From positions 4,206,164-4,270,163 of the forward strand of contig NZ_CP063356.1 in the NCBI RefSeq assembly GCF_001866075.3: a DNA stretch of 64,000 nt, read 5' to 3'. The notes under the pieces are model-generated. The model was not told where the DNA came from and did no database searches. It saw nothing but the letters and a program-made list of their open reading frames with translations. The position numbers and the translations under genes were made by a program. How positions within the stretch are numbered: position 1 is the first letter of the stretch; the number at the start of each line of letters is the position of its first letter. This document shows positions 24,789 to 32,969 of the stretch, in pieces. The stretch is from Anaerobacillus isosaccharinicus (lineage in GTDB: Bacteria; Bacillota; Bacilli; Bacillales; Anaerobacillaceae).

Positions 24789-25280
24789 TTAATCTTTTAG
24801 TAATATTTCTTTGAGTAACCCATCAAGTAACTTTTCTGCATCTCGTTTCTTGACTCTTTCCGAAACCATAATTTCGCTAAGAACAATTCCATATAGTTTA
24901 GTGTAAAATTCTCGTTCTGTTTGATTTAGACGTTCGCTTATCTTTTTGTTGAGAATCGCTGTCATAACACTAATAGTTAATGCAATATTTCCAGTTAAAA
25001 GAATATTTTCATAATGTTTTATGTTTTTATTAATCGGACGTGTTGAAAAATCAAACGTTACGTCGTTAGAAATTTGTTTTTTCATTCCCTGTAAATCCAA
25101 TGCTAATCTTACGTTTCTACTTGAAAGCATTTTTGAAGGCACGAAGACACTCAATTCCTCAAATAGCAATTTGATCACATGGTATATTTCTTTTCGATTT
25201 GTAAAACTCTGTTCTTCAATAGCAGAAACATATCCAGCACCATATGGCGGATAAACCACTTCGTCCCCAATTTTAAACAA
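24789..25280 (-). CDS. CarD-family transcriptional regulator
   Basis: 163 residues. The N-terminal 60 residues are the CarD/TRCF Tudor-like domain (MFKIGDEVVYPPYGAGYVSAIEEQSF ... FVPSKMLSSRNVRLAL) that binds the RNA polymerase beta subunit; the C-terminal part is the helical DNA-contacting domain (KHYENILLTGNIALTISVMTAILNKKISERLNQTEREFYTKLYGIVLSEI). CarD proteins stabilise open promoter complexes. It heads a run of tiny genes and has a motif upstream that is shared with the Gre-like gene. Confidence 0.85.
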   Translation of the reverse strand: MFKIGDEVVYPPYGAGYVSAIEEQSFTNRKEIYHVIKLLFEELSVFVPSKMLSSRNVRLALDLQGMKKQISNDVTFDFSTRPINKNIKHYENILLTGNIALTISVMTAILNKKISERLNQTEREFYTKLYGIVLSEIMVSERVKKRDAEKLLDGLLKEILLKD

Positions 25281-25676
25281 TATTGCTCCCCTCCTACACT
25301 TTTTGAACGATTATTTGAGAAATCAGCAACGAAATCACCCCCTCTAACTGTGTTTATATTCTAATTATGTACATATATCGATGATACCATATTACTTGTT
25401 AAAGGTACATTAACACAAAAAAATGCGTGGAAATCGTTCAATTTAGGTTAGAACTAAACCACTTAAAAAGATATCATTATGAATTGCTATTTTAAAATGG
25501 AAATTAGTCAGCTATCAACATATCGAAATTCTAAATTGCTCTTTAATATTTATTTTACTCAAATATGAATGAAAACCTTTTAATTCTGTTTTTACATCTC
25601 TAAGAACAATACCTTATAACTCTGTTTTTACATAAGGTTTCTAAACTGTTGACCAAAGCTTTTTCCCAATAAGAAC
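25281..25676. other. intergenic region with shared motif copy 2
   Basis: About 395 bases without a gene. Positions 25384-25410 hold ATACCATATTACTTG followed by TTAAAGGTACAT, the second copy of the motif at 24177. The rest appears featureless. Confidence 0.45.
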
Positions 25677-26675
25677 TCATTTCCCATTACTTCCATATCC
25701 CTCAGGGTGTTTCTTAAACCATTCCCATGCACTTGAAATCATTGTTTCTAAATCCCCATATTTGGGTTTCCAACCTAACTCTTTCACAGCTTTCTTTGAA
25801 GATGCTATAAGGATAGCAGGATCTCCTGGCCTTCTCGGTGAAATTGAAACTGGTATTGGGTGTTTAGTTAACTTTCTAACACAATCGATGACCTCTTTTA
25901 CGCTAAAACCTTTACCGTTTCCTAAATTGTAAATCGCACTTGTATTATCATTATTCAATTTTTCTAATGCAAGGATATGGGCTTGTGCTATATCCGTCAC
26001 ATGAATATAATCCCTTACGCAAGTTCCATCATCTGTATCATAATCAGCACCAAAAATTAATATCTCATCTCTTTTATCAAGAGCTACTTGCAATATTAAT
26101 GGAATCAAATGTGTTTCAGGCGAATGATCTTCACCTAATTTCCCGTCAATATGAGCTCCTGCTACATTAAAATAACGTAAAATGACATGCTTTATACCGT
26201 AAGCATCATCTGCCCACCTTAACATTTTTTCAGTTGTCAGCTTTGTTTCACCGTATGGATTTGTTGGGTTTGTTGGATCTGTCTCTAATATGGGAATGTT
26301 TACTGGCTCACCATATGTCGCAGCAGTTGAAGAAAAGACAATTTTCTTAACATTAAACTTGACCATTATTTTTAATAAACACAATGTCCCATGTACATTA
26401 TTTTGATAATACTTGAGTGGATCATTTACACTTTCACTTACTAAAGAATTAGCAGCAAAGTGAATAACAGCATTAATTTGATGGTTTTCAAATATCTTTT
26501 CAAGAAATTGTTCTTCTTGAATATCACCAATATATAACCTTGCCTTCTCTAAAACAGCTGCTCTAGAGCCAGTTACTAAGTTATCGACAACAATTACTTC
26601 TTCTTGGTGCTCCAATAATTCTAATACCGTGTGGCTTCCAATATATCCTGCTCCTCCACAAACCAATACAGCCAT
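25677..26675 (-). CDS. galE: UDP-glucose 4-epimerase
   Basis: 332 residues of the short-chain dehydrogenase fold. NAD-binding GGAGYIGSH (residues 7-15), catalytic Ser-Tyr-Lys set FSSTAATYG and NPYGETKLTTEK (YxxxK near 145), and C-terminal substrate region SISPRRPGDPAILIASSKKAVKELGWKP. Interconverts UDP-glucose and UDP-galactose in the cytoplasm. It belongs with galU and glf in the surface-polysaccharide locus; an IS element now lies between it and galU. Confidence 0.93.
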   Translation of the reverse strand: MAVLVCGGAGYIGSHTVLELLEHQEEVIVVDNLVTGSRAAVLEKARLYIGDIQEEQFLEKIFENHQINAVIHFAANSLVSESVNDPLKYYQNNVHGTLCLLKIMVKFNVKKIVFSSTAATYGEPVNIPILETDPTNPTNPYGETKLTTEKMLRWADDAYGIKHVILRYFNVAGAHIDGKLGEDHSPETHLIPLILQVALDKRDEILIFGADYDTDDGTCVRDYIHVTDIAQAHILALEKLNNDNTSAIYNLGNGKGFSVKEVIDCVRKLTKHPIPVSISPRRPGDPAILIASSKKAVKELGWKPKYGDLETMISSAWEWFKKHPEGYGSNGK

Positions 26676-26730
26676 GATTTTTTCACCTCACTAAGTTTTT
26701 ATAGTCTCTCGGAAATTAAATTTCCGCTTC

Positions 26731-26760
26731 AGCTCTAGTCTTTCGACTAGGGCTTTTTAT
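26731..26760 (+). terminator. terminator-like hairpin
   Basis: AGCTCTAGTC (26731-26740), loop TTTC, GACTAGGGCT (26745-26754) and T5. It lies just before the IS and could shield the transposase from read-through. Confidence 0.6.
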
Positions 26761-26817
26761 TGTTTTACCCCTATTTAAAGGGGGCGAACACATTTTCCTC
26801 TTGACAAATTCAGAACG

Positions 26818-26862
26818 CCCCAATAATCGAGTTGAAGACATTAAAAAACTCGTATTGGGGGA
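26818..26862 (+). promoter_or_regulatory. hairpin covering the transposase ribosome binding site
   Basis: CCCCAATA (26818-26825) with TATTGGGG (26853-26860) and CGAGTT (26828-26833) with AACTCG (26847-26852) form a two-part stem that buries the GGGGGA ribosome site of the gene at 26869. Such hairpins limit transposase translation from read-through mRNA. Confidence 0.65.
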
Positions 26863-26868
26863 ATTTTT

Positions 26869-28371
26869 ATGCTAAAAAACGTCCGTTCTCATGAATCCTA
26901 TCTGTCTTTTGTTGTCGAGCAATTAGATGAACTCTATAAGGATAAAGCATTTTTAAAAACCTTTTACTCTGAACCAATAATTTGGTGTTCCTTGATTGAC
27001 CTAACCGATGCCACCATGTTGCTTAGACACCGTTATTCCTCTAATCCAAGAGGAAGAAAACCGCGGCAGCCGTGTGATATGCTTCGGAGTTTAATGCTCA
27101 TGCATTACCACCATATCTCAAGTATTGACAAGTGGGTTTATACATTAAAGACAACGCCAGTTCTTGCGGTCCTTAGTGGTTTTTCTCCATACAATGTTCC
27201 TGGAGTAGGTACCTTTTACGATTTTTTTAATCGGCTATGGCTTGGTTCAACTCCACATCTATCGAATAGAAATAACAGAAAGCTAAAGAAACCAAGAAAG
27301 AAAGGCAAAAAGAATCAGAAACAAGAGCCTAAAAACCCTAAGATTGTTGAAAAACTAGTTAAACGCGCCTTGAAAAATAAGGATATTAAATATACACCGA
27401 AAGCCCATGACCAACTTCAAATGATCTTTCAATCCTTGTTCGTCAATAAATCAGCAACACAAGGATTACTAGGTGACACCATGTCCTTAAGCATCCTCGG
27501 TGATGGATCTCCCGTTGTTACTGGTGGAAGACCTTATGGTAAGTTTCTATGCGATTGTCGTAAACAAGGAAATTGGAAATGCCAATGCAAGAGACAATTC
27601 TCAGACCCTGACGCTGATTACGGTTGGGATAGTTCTAGAGAAAAGTACTATTATGGGCGAAGCCTATTCATGGTAACTGCATCTGATAGTCCTTATGACT
27701 TACCTATTTATCCAAGGCTCTACAGAGCCAGTAAACATGACTCAGTTTTATTTGTAAGTACGTTTCATGAACTCAAACATTGGTATTCTGATTGGAAAAT
27801 CAGTGAAGTCATCTTAGATTCTGCTCTAGATGCTTTTCCCATCTATGAAATGTTAGAACACTATGATGTTTCAGCCATCATTGACCTTAATCCAAGACGT
27901 TCTAAACAATTTCAGCATAAACAAATGGATATAAATCTTAAAGGTGTTCCAGTCTGCCCTATTGGTCGAGAGATGATCCACTGGGGATTAAATCAAAAAA
28001 CCTATCGGCGCAAATGGCGTTGTCCAGCCGTATGCGGAAAATGGGAATGCCCAAATCCGTGTTCAGATTCAGATTATGGTCGAACATTTTATACAGCGAC
28101 GAAGGATAATCCTCGTCTCTTTCCACGTATCAAACGTGATAGTAAGGAATGGCGAAAACGCTATTCTTTGCGAACTGGAGTTGAGCGTTGTATTAAACGG
28201 CAAAAAGTGGATTATCGTTTAGAAGATTCAAGAGGACGAAGTTCTAGACATTGGAATATTCGTACATATATCATCGGCATGTGTCAGCATGCCGATGCAT
28301 GGATAAAGGAAGCAAAAAAGAATAATTTTGTGGCTACCAACCCGATTATTCAGTCCTTTTTGTCCTTATAA
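26869..28371 (+). CDS. DDE transposase with IS4-type YREK motif
   Basis: 500 residues, homologous throughout to the one at 11280. Likely catalytic positions: Asp in SILGDGSPVVTGG, Asp in VILDSALDAFPIYE and Glu in Y-x2-R-x3-E-x6-K (YSLRTGVERCIKRQK). The basic linker KLKKPRKKGKKNQK and cysteine clusters (CDCRKQGNWKCQC; CPAVCGKWECPNPC) are shared. The frame is intact, so the element may be mobile. Confidence 0.85.
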   Translation: MLKNVRSHESYLSFVVEQLDELYKDKAFLKTFYSEPIIWCSLIDLTDATMLLRHRYSSNPRGRKPRQPCDMLRSLMLMHYHHISSIDKWVYTLKTTPVLAVLSGFSPYNVPGVGTFYDFFNRLWLGSTPHLSNRNNRKLKKPRKKGKKNQKQEPKNPKIVEKLVKRALKNKDIKYTPKAHDQLQMIFQSLFVNKSATQGLLGDTMSLSILGDGSPVVTGGRPYGKFLCDCRKQGNWKCQCKRQFSDPDADYGWDSSREKYYYGRSLFMVTASDSPYDLPIYPRLYRASKHDSVLFVSTFHELKHWYSDWKISEVILDSALDAFPIYEMLEHYDVSAIIDLNPRRSKQFQHKQMDINLKGVPVCPIGREMIHWGLNQKTYRRKWRCPAVCGKWECPNPCSDSDYGRTFYTATKDNPRLFPRIKRDSKEWRKRYSLRTGVERCIKRQKVDYRLEDSRGRSSRHWNIRTYIIGMCQHADAWIKEAKKNNFVATNPIIQSFLSL

Positions 28372-28614
28372 AGTCATCTTAAAATATAATTTTCAAAAAA
28401 TCCACTTCATGTGGTTTATTTGTCATTCATTTTTTTGAAAATGACTTTGAAAATCCCACGCTTTCCTCTTAAAACAAGCTCATAAGCTCCAGGAGACCTA
28501 AATTTAATCATTTAATTTCCGAGTCTCTATTTTTTAGCTTTCTCTTTCCGATTTTATAAAAATAATCAGTATTCTTTGTCTGAGTGAAACCCGCCAATCC
28601 CTTATATCTCCCGA

Positions 28615-29487
28615 CTATACGTTCTTAATAATTTCATTCAAATACGGCAAAAGCTCTTCTCTCAGCTCCGGGTTATTCATAGCAAATTCCACAGTCGTTT
28701 TTACGAATCCAAGCTTATCTCCAACATCATATCTCTTACCTTCAAAGGCATAAGCGTAGACCGTTTGTATTCTATTTAGCTTCTGAATGGCATCGGTTAA
28801 CTGGATCTCTCCACCAGTTCCGGCTTCCAAAATTTCTATTTTATTAAAAATTTCTGGTGTGAAAATATATCTACCCATAATTGCTAAATTTGAAGGGGCT
28901 GTTCCTATTTCGGGCTTTTCTATCAAATTTTTTATCCTATATCTTGGTCCATCACTATGAATTGGATCTACTATCCCATATTGTTGTGTTTCTTTTTCTG
29001 GTACTTCTTGAACCCCTATTATACTCGCACCAGTCTGTTCAAACTGCTCTATCAACTGTTTTAAACATGGTTTTTCACTTTGAATAATGTCATCACCCAA
29101 CAATATTGCAAAAGGCTCATTACCAATAAACTTTCGGGCACACCAAACAGCGTGCCCTAGACCGAGTGGTTGTTTTTGACGAATGTAGTGAATATCTGCT
29201 AAGGTAGATGACTTTCTGACCTCCCTTAATAATTCGACCTTTCCTTTTTCGATTAAATTTTGCTCAAGTTCAAAAGCGCTATCGAAATGATCTTCAATCG
29301 CTCGTTTACCTTTACCTGTAACTATTATAATGTCCTCTATCCCTGATGCAACTGCTTCCTCTACTATAAATTGAATGGTTGGCTTATCAACAATCGGTAG
29401 CATTTCCTTAGGCATTGCTTTGGTTGCAGGCAAAAATCTTGTCCCTAAACCAGCTGCTGGGATAATTGCTTTTCTAACTTTTTTCAT
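28615..29487 (-). CDS. galU: UTP-glucose-1-phosphate uridylyltransferase
   Basis: 290 residues from ATG 29487 (AGAGG upstream; the longer frame lacks a ribosome site). Nucleotidyltransferase signature [23 protein letters not shown] (residues 6-28), substrate loop [16 protein letters not shown] near the C-terminus. Makes UDP-glucose, the substrate of GalE, for cell-wall and surface polysaccharide synthesis. Part of the minus-strand run from GH3 genes to galE. Confidence 0.92.
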   Translation of the reverse strand: MKKVRKAIIPAAGLGTRFLPATKAMPKEMLPIVDKPTIQFIVEEAVASGIEDIIIVTGKGKRAIEDHFDSAFELEQNLIEKGKVELLREVRKSSTLADIHYIRQKQPLGLGHAVWCARKFIGNEPFAILLGDDIIQSEKPCLKQLIEQFEQTGASIIGVQEVPEKETQQYGIVDPIHSDGPRYRIKNLIEKPEIGTAPSNLAIMGRYIFTPEIFNKIEILEAGTGGEIQLTDAIQKLNRIQTVYAYAFEGKRYDVGDKLGFVKTTVEFAMNNPELREELLPYLNEIIKNV

Positions 29488-29567
29488 ATTAAAAGAACCT
29501 CTTTTTATATATGATTTATCAATAACCAGAAACACTTTATTAGTATGCCCTTATAGACATACATTTT

Positions 29568-29600
29568 AAAAAAGGGAGAACATTATTAAGATGTTCTCCT
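29568..29600 (-). terminator. terminator of the GT2 gene
   Basis: GGAGAACAT (29575-29583) and ATGTTCTCC (29591-29599) pair perfectly; on the minus strand CTTTTTT follows. Confidence 0.85.
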
Positions 29601-29630
29601 CTTTGCAGTAAATTTATTATTTTACATTTT

Positions 29631-30292
29631 CTAATTAAAACCAACTAATTTCTGTGATACTTTGTAGGCACCAACAGAAATACTACGTCCGAAACGACCT
29701 GGTAAATTTGTCAGGTATCCCATCCATCCGTATCGAATTTTATGGTACAACTCTTCGTCTTGATCCTTAATGTAATTCATTAATTCCTTCTTCTTTTCTA
29801 AATTCTCTTTTGTTCCGGAACGAATTAACAAAATTGAAGAAATGACTGTAACGATTTCTAACTGGTGGAACATATAGCGTTGAAGTTTTTGATTTTTAAT
29901 CGATTGGAAATTAACCATGTCAATCATCAATTTATTGACCTTTAATTGCTGATCGATTCTTCTAATCATGACACTCTCATTGACTGACTGATCTTCCCGG
30001 CCAATGAAGTATCGATAAAAATCAACATTTACATAATAAATTTTCTCAACCTTCGAAAGCGGCTGATAAACATATAGATTATCTACATAAAATGTATGCT
30101 TGGGAAGTTCAAGTCCGCAATCTTTTAACAGCATTGTTCTATAGATAATTGAATGCATCATTAAATACTGGCCTTTACGAAAAACTTTCATACCGTCCCA
30201 TGAAAAAGCAGTATTCTCCGGAAGTACATTGTCATATTTCATAACTTTTTTGTACTTTGCGCCCTCTTTTTCGTAAACGAAATTACTTATAA
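29631..30292 (-). pseudogene. GT2 glycosyltransferase, C-terminal part (cut by IS)
   Basis: Reads from the IS junction as SNFVYEKEGAKYKKVMKYDNVLPENTAFSWDGMKVFRKGQY and ends KVSQKLVGFN. The region VFRKGQYLMMHSIIYRTMLLKDCGL ... TFYVDNLYVYQPL is typical of the C-terminal part of a family 2 glycosyltransferase. Its N-terminal half is at 31924-32280. Together they made a protein of about 330 residues. Confidence 0.9.
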
Positions 30293-31923
30293 GAGTCTGT
30301 TCAAAAAGTATCTAATTTAGCAAACCATATTTCATAAATCACGCAGCTGCACTTCCATTATTGGAAATGAAAGTAAGTTATTTCAAGCAAAAAAAATAAT
30401 GTGTATACTTACTAAAAATCACATTTAAAAAAGAGCGGACTCCCCCCTTGGACATAAACAAATTTTAAAAAAATGTTTGATGAGACTTATATTAGCTGGC
30501 TATCGGTAAGGATAGCTGCTCCACCTGCATTTCCTGTAATTTCTGTAAAGTTTCAACATGATCTTTAGGCAAGACTGTCTCTCGAACATGCTTGATCATC
30601 CGTTGAATGAGCCTGAATAGATCTCTCATGATGAAAAAAGATTGTACTCTCTCCGTTGTCTTCACTGGTACTTTTTTATGTCGCATAACGGAATCGAGTT
30701 GGTTTGATTCATGAGCGAAGGAAAGTTCCACTTGTTTACGGAATTTTACCATCTTTTTCTGTAGCTCCGACCCTTGTGGAACAGGACCATAGAAGAAAGG
30801 ACTTTCTTCAAAAGAGAAACCAAATTGCTTTTCACAAGTTGCTTCTAGGGGGCAGGAGAAACATTTCTCTTCATCTGCCTGAAACCAAGAAGTATTTGTT
30901 TCCTTATCGAACCCATCCCAAAGTAGTGGATGACCAGCTTCACATTCGGGCTTCCCTTCTGTGGAACACGTCTCCGGGATAATCGTATTTTTCTTAAATT
31001 CCGTGACGACAGCTACATCGTGTTTGAGAAATGACTCTGCCTGATCTTCCTCACTGAAATAGCCTAAATCAGCTACGAGATAGTCTACTTTCAGATCACC
31101 GATTTGCTTAAGTTTTTCTACCAGCGGAAGAAGAACATCGACATCGTGAGTATCTGGAGGAAGAACAATAGACAAGAGAACAACAGGTCCCGAGGGGGAG
31201 GGGCAAACGATCGAATGTTTTCGATAGCCGATAAAAAATTTATTCTGATTGGCCTTATTCCTTTGAACACCGACTTTGGCATCAGGATCTGAATACGTTT
31301 TCTCGCATTCACAAATCTCTTTGTTTTCACAAGAACACCGTTTCTTTTTATAGCCGTTCACATGAGCATAGACGGGTCTAGAATCAATTCCTGCTAGAGT
31401 TGGTTCTAAAAAATCATCCAGTTTTAGAGCTTGACCAATCAGATTAAATAAGATTTTATAAAAGTGCTCAGGTGTCACGGTATTACGAAAATGAGTCAAG
31501 CTCGAATGAACAGGAACATCCTTTATGTTAGGAGTGCCGATGAAGTTACGCCATGCCTGATTCTTAGGATCCTTCAGCTGTCTACACAGCTCTCTAAAAG
31601 ACGTGATCTCAGGACGTGTAAAGTACAAATAATGCATACGAAAATACGTTCTAGCATCAATAGGTGGTCGACCACCATCTTTATATAATGGTTTAATTTT
31701 TTCCAAGACAATGGAATCATCAACATGATCAATATAATCTATCAATTCCACATCAAAACCGAGTGTGTTATAGTAGTGGTAGGGAAGCAGTTCTAGCTGC
31801 ATATCCATGAAAATGCACCTCGTAAATTGGTATTTTTGGTTGTTTGGTACTCCCATTTTACCATTTATCGCTGAGGTGTATTTTTGTTTTTCATGAAAAA
31901 TTTACCCCTTTTTGAACACGCTC
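30293..31923 (-). mobile_element. 1.63-kb IS element inside the GT2 gene
   Basis: Ends are GAGTCTGTTCAAAAAG (from 30293) and the inverse of GAGCGTGTTCAAAAAG (ending 31923), 14 of 16 positions matching. Flanked by a perfect 5-bp direct repeat TATAA (30288-30292 and 31924-31928). One transposase gene, intact. Confidence 0.9.
30492..31808 (-). CDS. IS transposase (DDE type)
   Basis: 438 residues from ATG 31808 (GAGGTG upstream). N-terminal region RPPIDARTYFRMHYLYFTRPEITSFRELCRQL, a first Asp in LAGIDSRPVYAH, second in YLVADLGYFSEED, a zinc-like CSCENKEICEC and CFSCPLEATC, and a C-terminal Glu candidate in RKQVELSFAHESNQLD. It lacks the YREK motif of the two other transposases, so it belongs to another family, IS1182-like or IS5-like by general look. 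Confidence 0.82.
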   Translation of the reverse strand: MDMQLELLPYHYYNTLGFDVELIDYIDHVDDSIVLEKIKPLYKDGGRPPIDARTYFRMHYLYFTRPEITSFRELCRQLKDPKNQAWRNFIGTPNIKDVPVHSSLTHFRNTVTPEHFYKILFNLIGQALKLDDFLEPTLAGIDSRPVYAHVNGYKKKRCSCENKEICECEKTYSDPDAKVGVQRNKANQNKFFIGYRKHSIVCPSPSGPVVLLSIVLPPDTHDVDVLLPLVEKLKQIGDLKVDYLVADLGYFSEEDQAESFLKHDVAVVTEFKKNTIIPETCSTEGKPECEAGHPLLWDGFDKETNTSWFQADEEKCFSCPLEATCEKQFGFSFEESPFFYGPVPQGSELQKKMVKFRKQVELSFAHESNQLDSVMRHKKVPVKTTERVQSFFIMRDLFRLIQRMIKHVRETVLPKDHVETLQKLQEMQVEQLSLPIAS

Positions 31924-32280
31924 TATAAGCATATCAACCGATTTTTCTTCCGTAAGTTCACGTAGGGTATCCAAGATTTTTAAATAAGCTCTAATATCTA
32001 CCCAGTCATCACTGTCGACTACTTTAAAATACAACCCAGTCGCATTACGGAGACCAGTGTTTACAGCTTCGCCATGGCCTCCATTTGGCTGATGTATGAC
32101 TTTAACAATCGATGGGTATTTTCTGGCATAATCATCAGCAATTTCTGCTGTTCCATCAACAGACCCATCGTTTACGATAAGTAGCTCAACATCCTCCCTA
32201 CCAGGTAGAAGGGATTCGATGCAATTTCTCATATATTCTTGAGAATTATAGCAAGGAATAACTACTGATAATAATTTCAT
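31924..32280 (-). pseudogene. GT2 glycosyltransferase, N-terminal part (cut by IS)
   Basis: MKLLSVVIPCYNSQEYMRNCIESLL is the GT2 nucleotide-sugar binding start; IVNDGSVDGTAEI and VDSDDWVD give the usual Asp and DxD motifs. The gene ends at the IS after DMLIE. It sits two bases from the GtrA gene, so both were one operon with GtrA upstream. Function was probably transfer of a sugar to a lipid carrier or surface polymer. Confidence 0.9.
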
Positions 32281-32282
32281 AT

Positions 32283-32927
32283 TTACTCACCCTTTCCTGA
32301 TGTCTCGTTACCAGGTACTTGTTTAAAGATTATTTTAAAAATTGGGAAGAATACCCAGAATGAAATTGCACTATTGATAATCATCGTGAATATGTCAGCT
32401 GATGTTTCTCCTAAAGAACCCCAACCCAATGTATTCATAAAGAAGTTATACACAGGTCCTTGATACAAACCTAGAGCTGCTGCAGCAACGATCGTAATAA
32501 TTACGTACGCAACAAAGTACCAAAATGCCGCCCTCCAGATACTACTGTTTGATTTAAACGTAATGCTTCTTTGAGCAAAAAAGTTGATAATCTGGGCGAT
32601 CGCAATGGCAATTTGAACAGCAAGGAAGTAAGCAAGACCACCGCCACCACCTGCAGCAATTGCCCCTGCGGCGTAATCAAATATATAATAAGGACTTCCA
32701 TCGGTGTTTGTCCCGACTTGCCAAATTTGAAAACTTGTACTTACTAAAGTAGTATTAGCAAATATACTCCGGAAAAACGGCATTAATAATAATTGAAGAA
32801 CAGTTACCCCATTACTAAGCAAAAAGAAAACTAGAAATTGAGCACTATTTGGATACTTATTCTTTAGTTTAGCCCAGAAGCTAGTTACTCCTGAAAAAAG
32901 ACTAGTTTCTACACCTTCCTTACTCAT
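32283..32927 (-). CDS. GtrA-family membrane protein
   Basis: 214 residues, four membrane helices (FLVFFLLSNGVTVLQLLLMPF, LAYFLAVQIAIAIAQIINFF, AAFWYFVAYVIITIVAAAALGLY, TMIINSAISFWVFFPIFKIIF) with the GtrA motif INFFAQRSITFK after helix two. GtrA-like proteins are proposed to flip lipid-linked sugars for surface glycosylation, working with a GT2 enzyme; the adjacent GT2 gene fits, but is disrupted. An AGGAGAGG ribosome site lies upstream. Confidence 0.87.
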   Translation of the reverse strand: MSKEGVETSLFSGVTSFWAKLKNKYPNSAQFLVFFLLSNGVTVLQLLLMPFFRSIFANTTLVSTSFQIWQVGTNTDGSPYYIFDYAAGAIAAGGGGGLAYFLAVQIAIAIAQIINFFAQRSITFKSNSSIWRAAFWYFVAYVIITIVAAAALGLYQGPVYNFFMNTLGWGSLGETSADIFTMIINSAISFWVFFPIFKIIFKQVPGNETSGKGE

Positions 32928-32969
32928 GATACCTCTCCTTTACCGCTAGTTGTAGTGTTAAGATCTGAC

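Larger units (their letters stand above)
26770..28450 (+). mobile_element. IS4-superfamily element between galE and galU (ends approximate)
   Basis: Contains the 500-residue transposase at 26869 and its RBS hairpin. Separates galE from galU, which are probably neighbours otherwise. I could not define terminal repeats or a target duplication with confidence; GGAAATTAAAT at 26711-26721 and its inverse at 28511-28521 are one candidate pair, which would put the ends further out. Confidence 0.55.

Noticed and set aside
28500-28575. IS3 OrfA relic near galU
   Set aside because: The minus strand reads KRKLKNRDSEIK-stop, only slightly like the OrfA tail; too short to support.
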